The notes beneath the pieces were generated by a model, which saw only the letters and a list, made by a program, of their open reading frames with translations, was not told the DNA's origin and searched no databases. Made by a program: the position numbers and the translations under genes. A stretch of 64,000 bases of DNA, from the NCBI GenBank assembly GCA_000733355.1, contig JNVV01000008.1, positions 1,108,659 to 1,172,658 of the forward strand. Reading direction: 5' to 3'. The stretch comes from Falciphora oryzae. Taxonomy: Eukaryota > Ascomycota > Sordariomycetes > Magnaporthales > Magnaporthaceae. This document shows positions 12,251-22,971 of the stretch, one piece after another (within the stretch, counting starts at the first letter, position 1; every line of letters starts with the position of its first letter).

Positions 12251-14389
12251 CTAACCCAGGCCAGCAAGCGTGTCAACGACGTCCTGTAGTGATTCGCCCA
12301 AGTCGGCATTCGAGCTGCCAACCTGCGCGCCGAGCCGAGATGCCAGACCCCTGATGGCGCCAATTGTGTGCCTGTAGCGTTTCCGCACACTTGGGTGCGC
12401 ACCCGCAAGGATGCTTGTGACGAGTTGCAGAGCCGCCACCCGGAATTCCTTTGCCTGCAGAGATTGCCCATCTCCCGGCGTGTCCCAGGCGGCGATGGCC
12501 GTTGCCACATCGAGCCACTCCTCTCTGCTCCCTGGATGCTCGTTCTCGACAACGGGGAGTAGAATCCGGACGATCTCGATGCCCCTGGAGAAATCTTCTT
12601 CGTCGCTCTTGGTCGAGGCGCCTACGGCGAGAAGGTCGTCGACGAGGATTCTCCAGCCGTCGTGGCTCAGGAGATTCTCGGGTCCTACATCCGAGACGGT
12701 AATTCCCTCTAAGGCCACCAAGACCGGACGACGGAAGTCGAGACCACTGCCGGTAGTGCTAGCCTTGTAAAGTTCCGTAAACATGTCGCACAGGCCTGCG
12801 GCCTCTTTCCGCAGGGTTTCGTTGTCGTCCTCCCTGAGCCAGATGGCAAGACACCTAATACAGGCAAGCACCAGAGGGTCTTCGTCGGCCTTGTCATCGA
12901 TCGAGTCCCACGAGATAGTGAAATGCGTGCCCCGCGAAGTCTTGGCCTCTCCCACGCGGGCGTCCGGGTGCAAGCCCATGGCGCCGGCCACGGAGGCGTC
13001 CCACCGGTCGCGCAGGAATTCCATGGCGACAGAAAAGGTCTCCGACATGGCTTTCCTGATCTTGAGGAGCAGGTCAGGCGGCATGGAAAACCCATGACCG
13101 GGACTAGGCTCGGGGCTGTCGTCGTCCGCGAACCTCATCAGGTAGCCAATGAAGCAAGACACCACATCGAAGTCGGATGCGAGCCGGCGCGCTGTGGTTC
13201 GGTATTCCGGGTCATTGAGCTGCTCGAGTAGTGAGGGGAAGGAAGAACGGAGGTCGATGAGGAGTAAGTTGATGAGTAGGTATGAGGCCGGCTTGTCACC
13301 CGTGCTTTGGGCGCCAGAAAAGAGGAGGGGTGGCATTTGCACTGGGTAGGCCTGCAGTAGTGTGGCGGCCAGGTTTACATATGCCGACCTGGCCGCCTGT
13401 GTGGGACGGCTGGAGGTGAGGCCCCCGATGTAGTTCACAAGGGTGGCGAGCCATGGCGGGTTTTGTGGAAGAAACTGTTTTGGGGAGACAAAAAAATAAA
13501 AGAAGAGGAGAAACCACAGATCAGCCCTCGGACGAGACCAACATTGGAAATCAGGCAGGGTTATCCACGAGCTGCGGTAACTTACATCTTTGTCTAGCCG
13601 CCACAGGAAATCGGCCAAAAAGGAAAGGAGGGTCACAGCATCAGTGCCGGTAAACGAGGCTATAAGGGAAGAAACCATCTGTTCAATCTTTAAAGCAAGT
13701 GGCTTCCTGTTCTGTGCAGCGGCCGCCGCGTTGAGAAACGCATACGAAAGTGTCCCCAGGGCCAGCGGCTGGGAGGGCGCATTCTCAATGAGACTGCTTA
13801 TGTCCTGGAGCTGGACAAATGCTTGGGCCCCCTCAGGGTGGCTGACGAGCACCACGAGAGTCTGCAGGATGAGCAGTGTTGTCCCCTCAGAGCTGTAAAG
13901 ATGTCGAACTGGTGAGGATTCTGAGCAAGGATAGAATGGACCTTTCTCAGACGCAGCGGGGAGAGCGCACCTCGGAAGTATGGCACTGGTAAGCAGCGGG
14001 ATCCTTCCCAAAAGCCTCACGTCACGCCTGCGTTCTTCTGGCAAGAGAAGTGTGAAGGTATGGATCACAGAGACGGCTAGATCCAACATGTCCTTGGCAT
14101 CCTTTTGTGAGGCCGTGGTGCCGGTTCGGAGGAGCCTATCGAGGAACTTGGTGGGGATAGACTCCCACAGCAAACGGATTGTCTCTCCATCTTGCCGGAG
14201 CTCGGGGGTGTTGTCAAGGACCGACTTGAGAAGCGCAAGCCCCACGAACCTTGATGTGTCGTCCTTGGCTTTGAGAAGCTGCTGTATGCGCTGCACCGGG
14301 GCCTGCGCTGCGTCCGTGCCTGTCAATGGATTTCCGACCGCACCAGGCACAGGGCTCTCTGTGCCCTGTGGCGACGGAGGACTCGCCAT
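12251..14389 (-). CDS. neurochondrin-family (DUF1941) protein
   Basis: Likely an ARM/HEAT-like helical protein of the neurochondrin family; its fungal role is not established. Three exons: 14389-13971, 13892-13586 and 13474-12251, giving 649 residues. Introns 13893-13970 (78 nt) and 13475-13585 (111 nt) are GT-AG. Both are multiples of three without stops, so the unspliced frame is also open, which could mislead gene callers. The unspliced inserts read as atypical low-quality sequence (Phe/Tyr-rich near 13500). The N-terminal block IQQLLKAKDDTSRFVGLALL followed by LKSVLDNTPELRQD resembles the conserved start of fungal DUF1941 proteins. The C-terminus holds Leu-rich helices to ...VVDTLAGLG. 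The start at 14389 leaves 532 bp to the divergent CLC gene. Family assignment is from pattern memory. Confidence 0.8.
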   Translation of the reverse strand: MASPPSPQGTESPVPGAVGNPLTGTDAAQAPVQRIQQLLKAKDDTSRFVGLALLKSVLDNTPELRQDGETIRLLWESIPTKFLDRLLRTGTTASQKDAKDMLDLAVSVIHTFTLLLPEERRRDVRLLGRIPLLTSAILPRCALPAASEKGPFYPCSESSPVRHLYSSEGTTLLILQTLVVLVSHPEGAQAFVQLQDISSLIENAPSQPLALGTLSYAFLNAAAAAQNRKPLALKIEQMVSSLIASFTGTDAVTLLSFLADFLWRLDKDVSYRSSWITLPDFQCWSRPRADLWFLLFFYFFVSPKQFLPQNPPWLATLVNYIGGLTSSRPTQAARSAYVNLAATLLQAYPVQMPPLLFSGAQSTGDKPASYLLINLLLIDLRSSFPSLLEQLNDPEYRTTARRLASDFDVVSCFIGYLMRFADDDSPEPSPGHGFSMPPDLLLKIRKAMSETFSVAMEFLRDRWDASVAGAMGLHPDARVGEAKTSRGTHFTISWDSIDDKADEDPLVLACIRCLAIWLREDDNETLRKEAAGLCDMFTELYKASTTGSGLDFRRPVLVALEGITVSDVGPENLLSHDGWRILVDDLLAVGASTKSDEEDFSRGIEIVRILLPVVENEHPGSREEWLDVATAIAAWDTPGDGQSLQAKEFRVAALQLVTSILAGAHPSVRKRYRHTIGAIRGLASRLGAQVGSSNADLGESLQDVVDTLAGLG

Positions 14390-14921
14390 GTCGTGAGATT
14401 TATTGGTTGCGGGCAGAGTACGAAGAAGGGGGAGACGGAAACAGAAACAAAGAAAAGAAGAAGAAAAAAAAGTCGATATTGAGGTCAGTGATCATCCATT
14501 GGGCCATCAGTGGATTTGACAGCCTCAGTTGACTCGCTTTCCTGAACGGGCATCACAGCTGTGATGCAATCGATTTGCAGCTTGTTCGTTCCCGCCTTGG
14601 CAACCAGGCTTGTGCTCGCACTGTACCGGCACCCTTGAAACAACCCACTTTGCTGGCGACCATCGCAACTCACGGGTGCGCAGTCTCCCCCAGCACCAGG
14701 ACGGCACTGTGCCAAGCGCACCCCGTACTGGATCAGCCGCCAGTTCTGTCGCTCGAGGCGACATGGGTCCGCCGCTTGCTGCCCCGAATAGGCTCAACCG
14801 CGATTCGAGGCTCGAAAACGCGCACCCCTCGAGACGGGCGCATCCAAGCATCACCAACCAACCCAACAACGCCGCCGATCCCACCGCGATAATCCACACT
14901 GAAGATGGGCCATAGCTCACG
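14390..14921. promoter_or_regulatory. divergent promoter, neurochondrin-family gene / CLC gene
   Basis: The 532 bp between two divergent start codons must hold both promoters and leaders. It has an A-rich run at 14451-14471 and a GC-rich remainder. No distinct TATA box or known regulator site was recognised. Confidence 0.55.
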
Positions 14922-17826
14922 ATGGACCGGCCCCGTACCCTGAATGCCGGCGCCAGCGACGCCGCGGACGATATCGAGCTCCTGGCCGACGACACCACCA
15001 TCCCAGCCGACGACCCGTTGCGTGAAACCACAGACGAGCCCATATCCTTCCGGCGCAGGCAGCAGCAACAGCAACAGAGAGGGGGCGACATGCTCTCGCA
15101 GCCGTCGCGCCTCATCCCCGGCCTGTCCCGCGGGGGCGGCGGTGCATCCTCCTCGAGCAGCGGCAGCAGCCCGATCGGGGGCTTTCGGTCCCCGCGCGAC
15201 CGCGGGCCCAAGGACGCCTCGGCTCTGGGGCCCCACGACCACTGGGCCGTCGAGGGACCCGGGCGGCGGGTCGGGTACGAGGACCTGACAGCCATCGACT
15301 GGATCTTCGAGTACACAAAGGAGCGTCAACGCCTGCGCGTGCTCTCGTCGCAGGCCTCGGGCCTGCTCGGGTACGTGCCGCAGCTGCTGGACGCCAGCCA
15401 GGCCTGGGTCATCCTGGTCGTCACGGGCATGGCCGTCGGCGCCGTCGCGGCCGCCATCGACGTCACCACCGACTGGCTCGGCGACCTCAAGACGGGCTAC
15501 TGCGCCGCGGGGCCCGACGGCGGCGCCTTCTACCTGAACAAGGGCTTCTGCTGCTTCGGCTACGACGAGTGGTCCAAGTGCGTCGGCTGGAGGCCCTGGG
15601 CCGCCGCCCTGGGCATCGGCTCGGCTGGCGGAAAGTGGTTCATCGAGTACTTTTTCTTTCTGCTATTCTCGGTGCGTATGGCAGTCTAGCGCTATGGCTC
15701 CTGGCATAGCACGCCTGCTCACCGTTTCGTGACTATTACTCGCGACCGCGGCTGACACCCCGTTGCCTAGTCCACCTTTGCGCTTTGCGCCCATGTTCTT
15801 GTCAGGGAATATTCCATGTATGCCAAGCATAGCGGTATTCCCGAGATAAAAACGGTGCTAGGAGGCTTCATTATCAGGAGGCTGCTGGGCACGTGGACCC
15901 TAGTGACAAAGTCCCTCGGGCTGGTAAGCGGCCATTCCACGCGCTGCATACACCATATGCCCTGCTTTTGTTGACCGATCTCCCGCCCCTACAGTGCCTT
16001 GCTGTTGCATCTGGCATGTGGCTTGGCAAAGAAGGCCCCCTTGTCCACGTCGCCTGCTGCTGTGCAAACATTCTCAGTAAGCCTTTTACCAATATCAGCA
16101 AAAATGAAGCCCGGAAGCGCGAGGTGCTATCTGCGGCCGCCTCATCGGGCATATCGGTGGCGTTTGGCTCGCCGATCGGCGGTGTCTTGTTCAGTCTCGA
16201 GGTGAGTGAGCAATGCTTGCGCTTGATCCGATATTTGGATTCCGTCGCTGACCTGGCGTAGCAACTCTCGTACTACTTCCCCGACAAAACCATGTGGCAG
16301 AGCTTCGTGTGTGCCATGACTGCCGCCGTCACGCTCCAGGCTCTCGACCCGTTCCGGTCAGGGAAGCTGGTCATGTACCAGGTCAAGTACAGCTCGGGGT
16401 GGCATGCCTTTGAGCTGGTCCCGTTTGCCTTTCTTGGGATAATAGGGGTAAGTGCTGCCAGCTCACTGTCTGCATCCACACCACTGGCTGACGAGGACAT
16501 ATGGACGTGTAGGGGATCTACGGGGGCCTCTTCATCAAGGCCAACATGAAGGTCGCCCAATGGAAGAAGACGACCACCTGGCTGCCAACCCCGACCACGC
16601 AGGTCCTCGTCGTGGCATTACTGACGGCTCTCGTCAACTACCCCAACCTCTACATGCGAGCACAGAACTCGGAGCTCGTGTCGTCCTTGTTCACGGAGTG
16701 CTCCAAGGTCCTCGACGACCAGTTTGGCCTCTGCAAAACGGGCTCGGCCTCTGCGGCCACCATCGTGCTCCTGCTGTTTGCTGCCCTGCTCGGCTTCATG
16801 CTAGCAGCCATCACCTTTGGGCTGCAAATCCCCGCCGGCATCATCCTGCCGTCCATGGCCATCGGCGCCCTCACCGGCAGGGCAGTCGGGATCGTCATGG
16901 AAATTTGGCAGCACAACCACCCCAACTTCCTGCCCTTCCAGTCCTGCGAGCCCGATATCCCCTGCGTCACCCCAGGCACGTATGCCATCGTCGGTGCGGC
17001 TGCGACGCTTGCGGGGGTGACCAGAATGACGGTGTCGATTGTAGTCATCATGTTTGAACTCACGGGTGCTCTGACGTACGTGCTCCCTATCATGGTCGCC
17101 GTCATGCTCTCCAAGTGGGTGGGGGACGCCTTCTCGCGGCGCGGCATCTACGAGTCGTGGATCCACTTCAACGAGTATCCCTACATCGACAACAGCGAGG
17201 AGGCCTTCATCCCCGACATACCGGCGTCGCAGATCATGACGCGGATCGAGGACCTCGTGGTGCTGACGGCGGCGGGCCACACCATCGGCAGCCTCCAGCG
17301 GATCCTGGACACGCACCCGTACCGCGGGTTCCCCGTCGTGTCGGACCCGCGCGACGCGATCCTGCTGGGCTACATATCGCGGGCGGAGCTGGCGTACAAC
17401 CTGCACACGTCGACGGAGCCGCCGCGGTCGCTGCCGACCGAGACCGAAGCGTTTTTCTCCCACCAGCCTATGGCGGACCCGCGCACGACGCTAGACCTGA
17501 GGCCGTGGATGGACCAGACGCCCATCACGCTGTCGTCGCGGTCCAGCCTGCACCTGGCCGTCAGCTACTTCCAGAAGCTGGGGCTCCGCTACGTCCTCTT
17601 CAGCGACCGCGGCGCCCTCCAGGGCCTGCTGACCAAGAAGGACGTCTGGTACGTGCTCAACGGCGCTGAGGAGACGCGCAGGACCAGCAGGCTGCCGCGC
17701 GACGCTGGCGTCGAGACGGGCATCTCGCGCGAGGACGGCGACGGCGAGCACAGGGGCCTGCTCAGGGGTGATGAAGGCCGCGACGGGGCGACGAGTCCGG
17801 GGGCGGACGCGGCCTCCATATTATAG
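14922..17826 (+). CDS. CLC voltage-gated chloride channel / Cl-/H+ exchanger
   Basis: CLC-family anion transporter, probably in an endomembrane or the plasma membrane, controlling chloride and pH. Five exons: 14922-15671, 15771-15923, 15995-16201, 16262-16447 and 16513-17826. All junctions are phase 0 and the total is 869 residues. The N-terminus (about 1-125) is a disordered cytosolic tail with Gln and Gly/Ser runs. SGIPEIKT (about residues 271-278) is a selectivity-filter motif. GKEGPLVH (about 311-318) carries the gating glutamate, so proton-coupled exchange is possible. A third pore block, [15 protein letters not shown], lies near residue 540. Two C-terminal CBS domains follow, about 670-735 and 770-830 (the second ends near [13 protein letters not shown]). 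The tail is acidic and charged. I did not separate the Gef1-like subclass from the other fungal CLC subclasses. Confidence 0.93.
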
Positions 17827-18448
17827 AGTATAAAACGGAGGGAGAAAGTGCTCAGTGCCGCTCGGCACATTGCTTGGCTCGCTCCCCCATTGTATGCTGG
17901 ACGAAGATGAGACGGTATCTAGCAACATGTTCAAAATCCACTTCACATTTTTTTGCAATCACTGCCACCTGCCTTGCGTGGTCGTTCGGGGTCTCCGCAG
18001 GCTTGCATTCACTCGCTTAGATTGCCACCAAATGTAAACACCCGCGTGAGTCAAAGAGACGACAGTGAGACCGATAGTGACTAGCACTCGCGGGTGAAAA
18101 CAGGTGATTCTACAAAGTAAACGAAGAAAAAGGTTTGGCCGGCATGTGGGCGAGGGGCTTCCACCACCACCCACAGGGTGTGATCGTGCTACGCACCACC
18201 CTGTTCATCTTGTCCTACTCACTATCTATTGCCTATTCACTCGGCCTTTCGCATTCTCTGAAAAAATCGCATTGTAGACGCTAGGCATTTCAAGCGCCGA
18301 CGTCCAAGGAATGCCCCGATATTTGGGTACGTATAAGTGCACCCTTTATGCAGAGCACAAACTCGGTCCGACTATATACGAGAATTATAGCGCCTAGTAT
18401 CATAATCACTCCTCATCCGCACCAAGTCACGATCGATGGCTTGACACA
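17827..18448. other. intergenic with TATA-like element
   Basis: The 622 bp between the CLC stop and the small gene at 18449 contains a TATATAC element around 18373-18379, about 70 bp upstream of that ATG. This is consistent with a promoter for the small gene. Nothing else was recognised. Confidence 0.45.
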
Positions 18449-19008
18449 ATGACGACCAAGTTTAAAGTGGGGGACAAGGTCGAGGGCTACGTGTGGCGTA
18501 AGTCGCGTCCATCTTGGTCTGGGATAATACTCCTATAGAATGCCCCTACCGCTATTTCGATACGAGCAATGCTAACATAGAAAACTTGGGGACTAGTGTC
18601 TCCAACCACATGTGCGTGGAGGGTCGTTTCCTCGTCTCGGGAGCGCAGCGTTTGTGTCCTGAGTGCTTAGACGTGCTGACATCCCGGTTTCTCCGGTCAT
18701 CCACCAGGGATCAAGTACCGAGCCATTGTCAGAGCGGCTCCGGCCAAAGACGGAAACCAATGGACCGTGGAGACGCGTGAGGCGCTCAAGTCGCAAGTCA
18801 GTGATGGTGTCAGTATATTGGTCGGCCCCATATATGCTCGGACTTCCCACGCTTTGTCTCTCCTCGGGTCATTGCACGACAACCAGCTCGCTGACACTGG
18901 GTGGTATTGTAGACCTCGGTCGTCGAGTGGGAGGGGGTTGTTGCGAGGCACATAACAGTTTACTCGCACGAACTGGAGAAATGGGAAGCGTCGGATGGCT
19001 GGGCCTAG
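18449..19008 (+). CDS. small protein, possible SH3/Tudor-like barrel
   Basis: A short gene assembled from three exons: 18449-18497, 18708-18796 and 18913-19008, giving 77 residues and a TAG stop. Splice sites are GTAAGT...CAG (18498-18707) and GTCAGT...TAG (18797-18912). The joined frame reads without interruption. The start MTTKFKVGDKVEGYVW and later stretches IKYRAIVRAAPAKDGNQWTV and TSVVEWEGVVARHITVYSHE are alternating beta-strand-like, with a KVGDKV opening often seen in small SH3-like, Tudor or chromo-barrel folds. I do not recognise a family, so function is unknown. A TATA-like element lies about 70 bp upstream. An alternative acceptor at 18538 would open a different middle exon, but its join to 18708 loses frame. 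Confidence 0.5.
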
Positions 19009-19605
19009 GAGAGCAACAAGGCCATCTTCTCCCCAGCCACGGTGGATTTGATGTTGGCTCGGCTTGATCGTCGTCGGAGATTCAATGCGTTTGGCGTCGA
19101 CTAGAGGCTGCACGAAGTGATGTGTTGCTGCATTAGGTGATGTGGGGTGCAGGCCGTTTAGTGAAGACTAGACCCTTGCTGCGGGAGCGGTGGCCCGTGT
19201 GACCCCTGCATACATCAACTTGGCCACGCAGAAATTGAGTGAGAGAAAAAGAAAAAAAAAAGAAAAGAAAAAAGGAGGCCGGCGGCGGTCAAGGCACCTC
19301 ACCAAGTGATGTCAGATGGGGACAAGCAGCAAGCTGGCAAGATTTTAGCACCGAATCCGTCCACTCCATCACGCCCGACACGCATCACCACGGCATTGCT
19401 TCTGGTAATTGACTTAGTTGAAAAGCTCATTGATACCCGTTTGCCTTCCTCTGCTTTGCCCTTCTGCATCTAGCCCCTTTGTTTTGGCTCCCCGTCCCCG
19501 TCGCCACGTCCCGCCTCCTCGTCGTGCCCTCCCCGCGGTTGGCTATGGACCAACCACCACCCGCCGCATCACCCCGCTGAAGCCACCAGGGCCTGGGCAC
19601 CCACG
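19009..19605. promoter_or_regulatory. intergenic / SUN-protein gene promoter
   Basis: About 600 bp upstream of the SLP1-like start. It contains an A-rich run near 19243-19273 and a CT-rich stretch (19440-19530) typical of a fungal leader. No gene seen. Confidence 0.5.
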
Positions 19606-22600
19606 ATGCAACTGCAGGCCGCAGGCCGCACTCTGCTCTACCTGACCGCCGCATGGGGCCTGCTGCCCCAGCCATGCCTCGCCCGCGACCGCCACGCCGC
19701 CCCCGACGCCGGGTCGTGTGAGGCGAGGACCGTCAACTACATCACCCACTCCCTGCCCCAGCAGTGCCTGCGCACCGCCTGGTCCGCCACCGCGGCCACG
19801 CCCCTCCCCGCCGCAGACGCCGCGTCGTCACCGTCTGCGGCCAGCCCTGACGCCGCCGCCGCCGGCGAGAGCCCGGAGGATGCCCGCCGCCACGAGGAGA
19901 GGCGGCGCGACGAGGCCGCCGCCGACAACCACGACCTGGCCACCAGCTCCTTCATGTCCTTCGAGGAGTGGAAGGAGCTGCAGCTGAAAAAGGCCGGGCA
20001 GGACCCCGCCGATCTCAAGGCGAGGAAGCACCACGAGCGCGACAGGGACGACTACGCATCCTCCCACAATGACCTCGACAGCATTGGCGACGACGGCGAG
20101 TTCAACCTCGACTTCGACGCCCTCTCGGAGAAGGTCTCGGAGATCACTGCGTCGGGCGGCCGCGGCGATGCGTCGTCGGCCCTTAAGAACGACCAGCAGC
20201 ACCAGCAGCAGCAGAAGAAGCACGACGCCAACGAGGAGGTCATGCTGTACGACGGGGACGGCACCGCCCAGTACACACGCAGCAAGGACGCCGGCAAGAC
20301 ATGCAAGGAGCGGTTCTCGTACGCCTCGTTCGACGCCGGCGCCGCCGTGCTCAAGACGGGCCCGCGCGCAAAGAACGCAAAGGCCATACTGGTCGAGAAC
20401 AAGGACTCGTACATGCTGCTCGAGTGCTCACAGAAGAACAAGTTCGTCATCATCGAGCTGAGCGACGATATCCTCGTCGACACGGTCGTCCTGGCCAACT
20501 TTGAGTTCTTCTCGAGCATGGTCCGCACCTTTCGCGTCAGCGTCAGCGACCGCTACCCCGTCAAGCTCGAGAAGTGGAAGGTCCTGGGCACCTTCGAGGC
20601 CCGGAACCAGCGCGACATCCAGGCCTTCCTGGTCGAGCACCCGCAGATCTGGGCAAAGTACATCCGCCTCGAGTTCCTGACCCACTACGGCAGCGAGTAC
20701 TACTGCCCCATTTCGCTCGTGCGCGTCCACGGCACCCGCATGATCGACTCGTGGAAGGAGGCCGAGGGCAGCCGCGACGACGACGACGAGGCCGTCATCG
20801 AGTCGGTGCCCCTTAACCACCAGCCTGAGATGGCAGAGCCCCAAACGCCGCCGCCGCCGCCGCCGCCGCAGCAGCAGCAGCAAGAGACGGTGTCGCCTAC
20901 ACAGGAGCAAGAGCCGCAGCCGCCGAGTCCGCACGGGTCTGTCACCGACGCCACCAAAGCGGCCACCACAGCCGTCGTCACCGAGATGGGACTCTCGCCC
21001 TGGCGCCCTGTCTTCTACGGGTTCAATCCCCTGGACATTTGTGAGATGCCAACACAAACAATAGGGCAGGAAATGGCTGCCGACGAGCAGCGCTCTCGCC
21101 CGGCATCATCCCATCTTGAACATCCCCCCAACGCAGCATCTCTTGGCGGCAACGACCCTGCAGATATGTCTCCTCTTTCCATGCCAGCATCGACCTCGGC
21201 CGACTCGCTCTTCAAGGAGCATTCTTCGCCACCAGCGAATGCATCACTTGCCGACCCTGCAGCATCTGCCTACCCAGATCCAGCATCCTTATCGACACAG
21301 TCTCACCCTTCACCACCGCCATCATCATCACAGAGGCCAAGAGACGCCTCACAACCGGGCTCGGTCAGCCACCGCGCCCGTCCGGAGCCTCCGCACTCGG
21401 GCCAGCCCAAGGCCCCGACCTCGGTGTCCAAACCGTCGTCGCAGGCGACTAGCAGGGCCTCGGCGCCGGTGAAGGCCTCGAGCGCGGTGCCGCCGTCGTC
21501 TAGGAACCGGACCGGCACCAACACGGGCGCCGCCGCCGCCGCGTCTCCGACCGTCCAGGAGAGCTTCTTTAAGACAGTGGCCAAGCGGCTGCAGCTGCTC
21601 GAGTCCAACACGTCGCTGTCGCTACAGTACATCGAGGACCAGTCCCGGTTCCTGCAGGAGGCCCTCACCAAGATGGAGCGCAAGCAGATCTCGCGCGTCG
21701 ATGCCTTCCTCGACGGCCTCAACCGCACCGTCCTGGCCGAGCTGCGCAGCGTCCGCCAGCAGTACGACCAGATCTGGCAGAGCACCGTCATCGCCCTCGA
21801 GTCCCAGCGCGACCAGTCACAGCGCGAGATAGTCGCGCTGAGCTCCCGCCTCAACGTGCTCGCCGACGAGGTCGTCTTCCAGAAGCGCATGGCCATCCTG
21901 CAGTCCCTCCTCCTGCTGGCCTGCCTCGGCCTCATCGTATTCTCTCGCGGCTTCGGCGGGCCCGCCTCATCGTCGACCTCCACCTTCGTCCCCTCGTCCG
22001 CCTACCGCCCGTGGACCGCCTGGCCCTCGTCCCCCCCGCCGTCGGCCGGCATTCCCGGCATGACCCCCATGCGCGGAGCCGCCGACGACTCCCCGCTGCA
22101 CTCACCGTCGCCCTCGCCGCCGAGGCACGGGAGCACCCCGGGACGGCACGACCCCAGCACCCCGCGCGGGCCCCGCGGCACCCCTGCCCACATCCGCCTC
22201 CACAGCATCGCCTACTCGGACAAGACGCTGCCCCTGACGCCCACGTCCGAGTACGGTGGCGACGGCGATGGCGGCCGCCGCGACGCCACCCCGTCCATCC
22301 ACGTCGTCGACGAGAGCGGCGCCAGCAGCTTCTTTGACGACACGTCCAGCTTCGAGACGCCGCACAGGTCGGACGGCGACAGGGGCGGCGACACGTCGGC
22401 CGAGTCGCTATACAGTAGCGACGGCGTCGTCCCCGCCGCTGACGCCCAGCCCGCCTCTCCCGGGATTGAAATTCAAGAGAGCACGCCTCCACCAGGGGAG
22501 GATGTCGCTGCTCCTGGTGGGCAGGAGGAAGGCGAGGCTGCTGTGGTGGATCATGACCCGAGTCCTGACGGATCCGGCGACGACGAAGAATCGGGCCCGC

Positions 22601-22683
22601 CCCTGACGCGGACTGGCATGTCCCAATTTGGTGATGCGCGCAAGCCGTTACCTGCTCTGCCCGAGGACCCCGACCCGAGCTGA
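19606..22683 (+). CDS. slp1: SUN-domain ER membrane protein, SLP1-like
   Basis: A large ER/nuclear-envelope membrane protein of the SLP1/osteopotentia SUN subfamily. In yeast, Slp1 works with Emp65 to protect soluble ER proteins. The frame is one exon of 1025 codons. Residues 1-26 form a signal peptide ending near LARD. LATSSFMSFEEWKELQLKKAGQ (about 105-127) is the conserved block before the SUN domain. The SUN domain runs about 233-382, from CKERFSYASFDAGAAVLKT to SLVRVHGTRMIDSW. A Pro/Ser-rich, low-complexity region follows, with poly-Pro and poly-Gln near 410-425. Then comes a predicted coiled coil (about 645-750) and a single transmembrane helix near 762-782 (LQSLLLLACLGLIVFSRG). The C-terminal 240 residues are acidic and disordered. 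No splice signal is needed anywhere in the frame. Confidence 0.9.
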   Translation: MQLQAAGRTLLYLTAAWGLLPQPCLARDRHAAPDAGSCEARTVNYITHSLPQQCLRTAWSATAATPLPAADAASSPSAASPDAAAAGESPEDARRHEERRRDEAAADNHDLATSSFMSFEEWKELQLKKAGQDPADLKARKHHERDRDDYASSHNDLDSIGDDGEFNLDFDALSEKVSEITASGGRGDASSALKNDQQHQQQQKKHDANEEVMLYDGDGTAQYTRSKDAGKTCKERFSYASFDAGAAVLKTGPRAKNAKAILVENKDSYMLLECSQKNKFVIIELSDDILVDTVVLANFEFFSSMVRTFRVSVSDRYPVKLEKWKVLGTFEARNQRDIQAFLVEHPQIWAKYIRLEFLTHYGSEYYCPISLVRVHGTRMIDSWKEAEGSRDDDDEAVIESVPLNHQPEMAEPQTPPPPPPPQQQQQETVSPTQEQEPQPPSPHGSVTDATKAATTAVVTEMGLSPWRPVFYGFNPLDICEMPTQTIGQEMAADEQRSRPASSHLEHPPNAASLGGNDPADMSPLSMPASTSADSLFKEHSSPPANASLADPAASAYPDPASLSTQSHPSPPPSSSQRPRDASQPGSVSHRARPEPPHSGQPKAPTSVSKPSSQATSRASAPVKASSAVPPSSRNRTGTNTGAAAAASPTVQESFFKTVAKRLQLLESNTSLSLQYIEDQSRFLQEALTKMERKQISRVDAFLDGLNRTVLAELRSVRQQYDQIWQSTVIALESQRDQSQREIVALSSRLNVLADEVVFQKRMAILQSLLLLACLGLIVFSRGFGGPASSSTSTFVPSSAYRPWTAWPSSPPPSAGIPGMTPMRGAADDSPLHSPSPSPPRHGSTPGRHDPSTPRGPRGTPAHIRLHSIAYSDKTLPLTPTSEYGGDGDGGRRDATPSIHVVDESGASSFFDDTSSFETPHRSDGDRGGDTSAESLYSSDGVVPAADAQPASPGIEIQESTPPPGEDVAAPGGQEEGEAAVVDHDPSPDGSGDDEESGPPLTRTGMSQFGDARKPLPALPEDPDPS

Positions 22684-22971
22684 AAAAGCGCGAGGCGGAC
22701 TCATTCTTGCTTAGATATACCCTAGACGACTCATGATTCTGCTTTCACTGCCTTGTTTTTGCGTGCAATGTATACCCATAGCGGCAGTCTTCGAGCAAAG
22801 CATTTTGGAACAAAACAGCGTTACCCTACTTCCATGTTGCATTTAGCTACCATACCGCGGGACCCATAGTTTCGTTCTAGAAAATCTCGGGGAACACTGG
22901 TTTCCCCGTAGCAACCTAAGACAAAGGACGTGAAGGGGCTGTATGTTTCCCTGCTTTTTTGCCCGCCCTAC
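22684..22971. other. intergenic, 3' flank of SUN gene
   Basis: This 288 bp AT-richer stretch between two converging 3' ends contains no coding frame. It carries the tail of the SUN-protein transcript. Confidence 0.4.
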
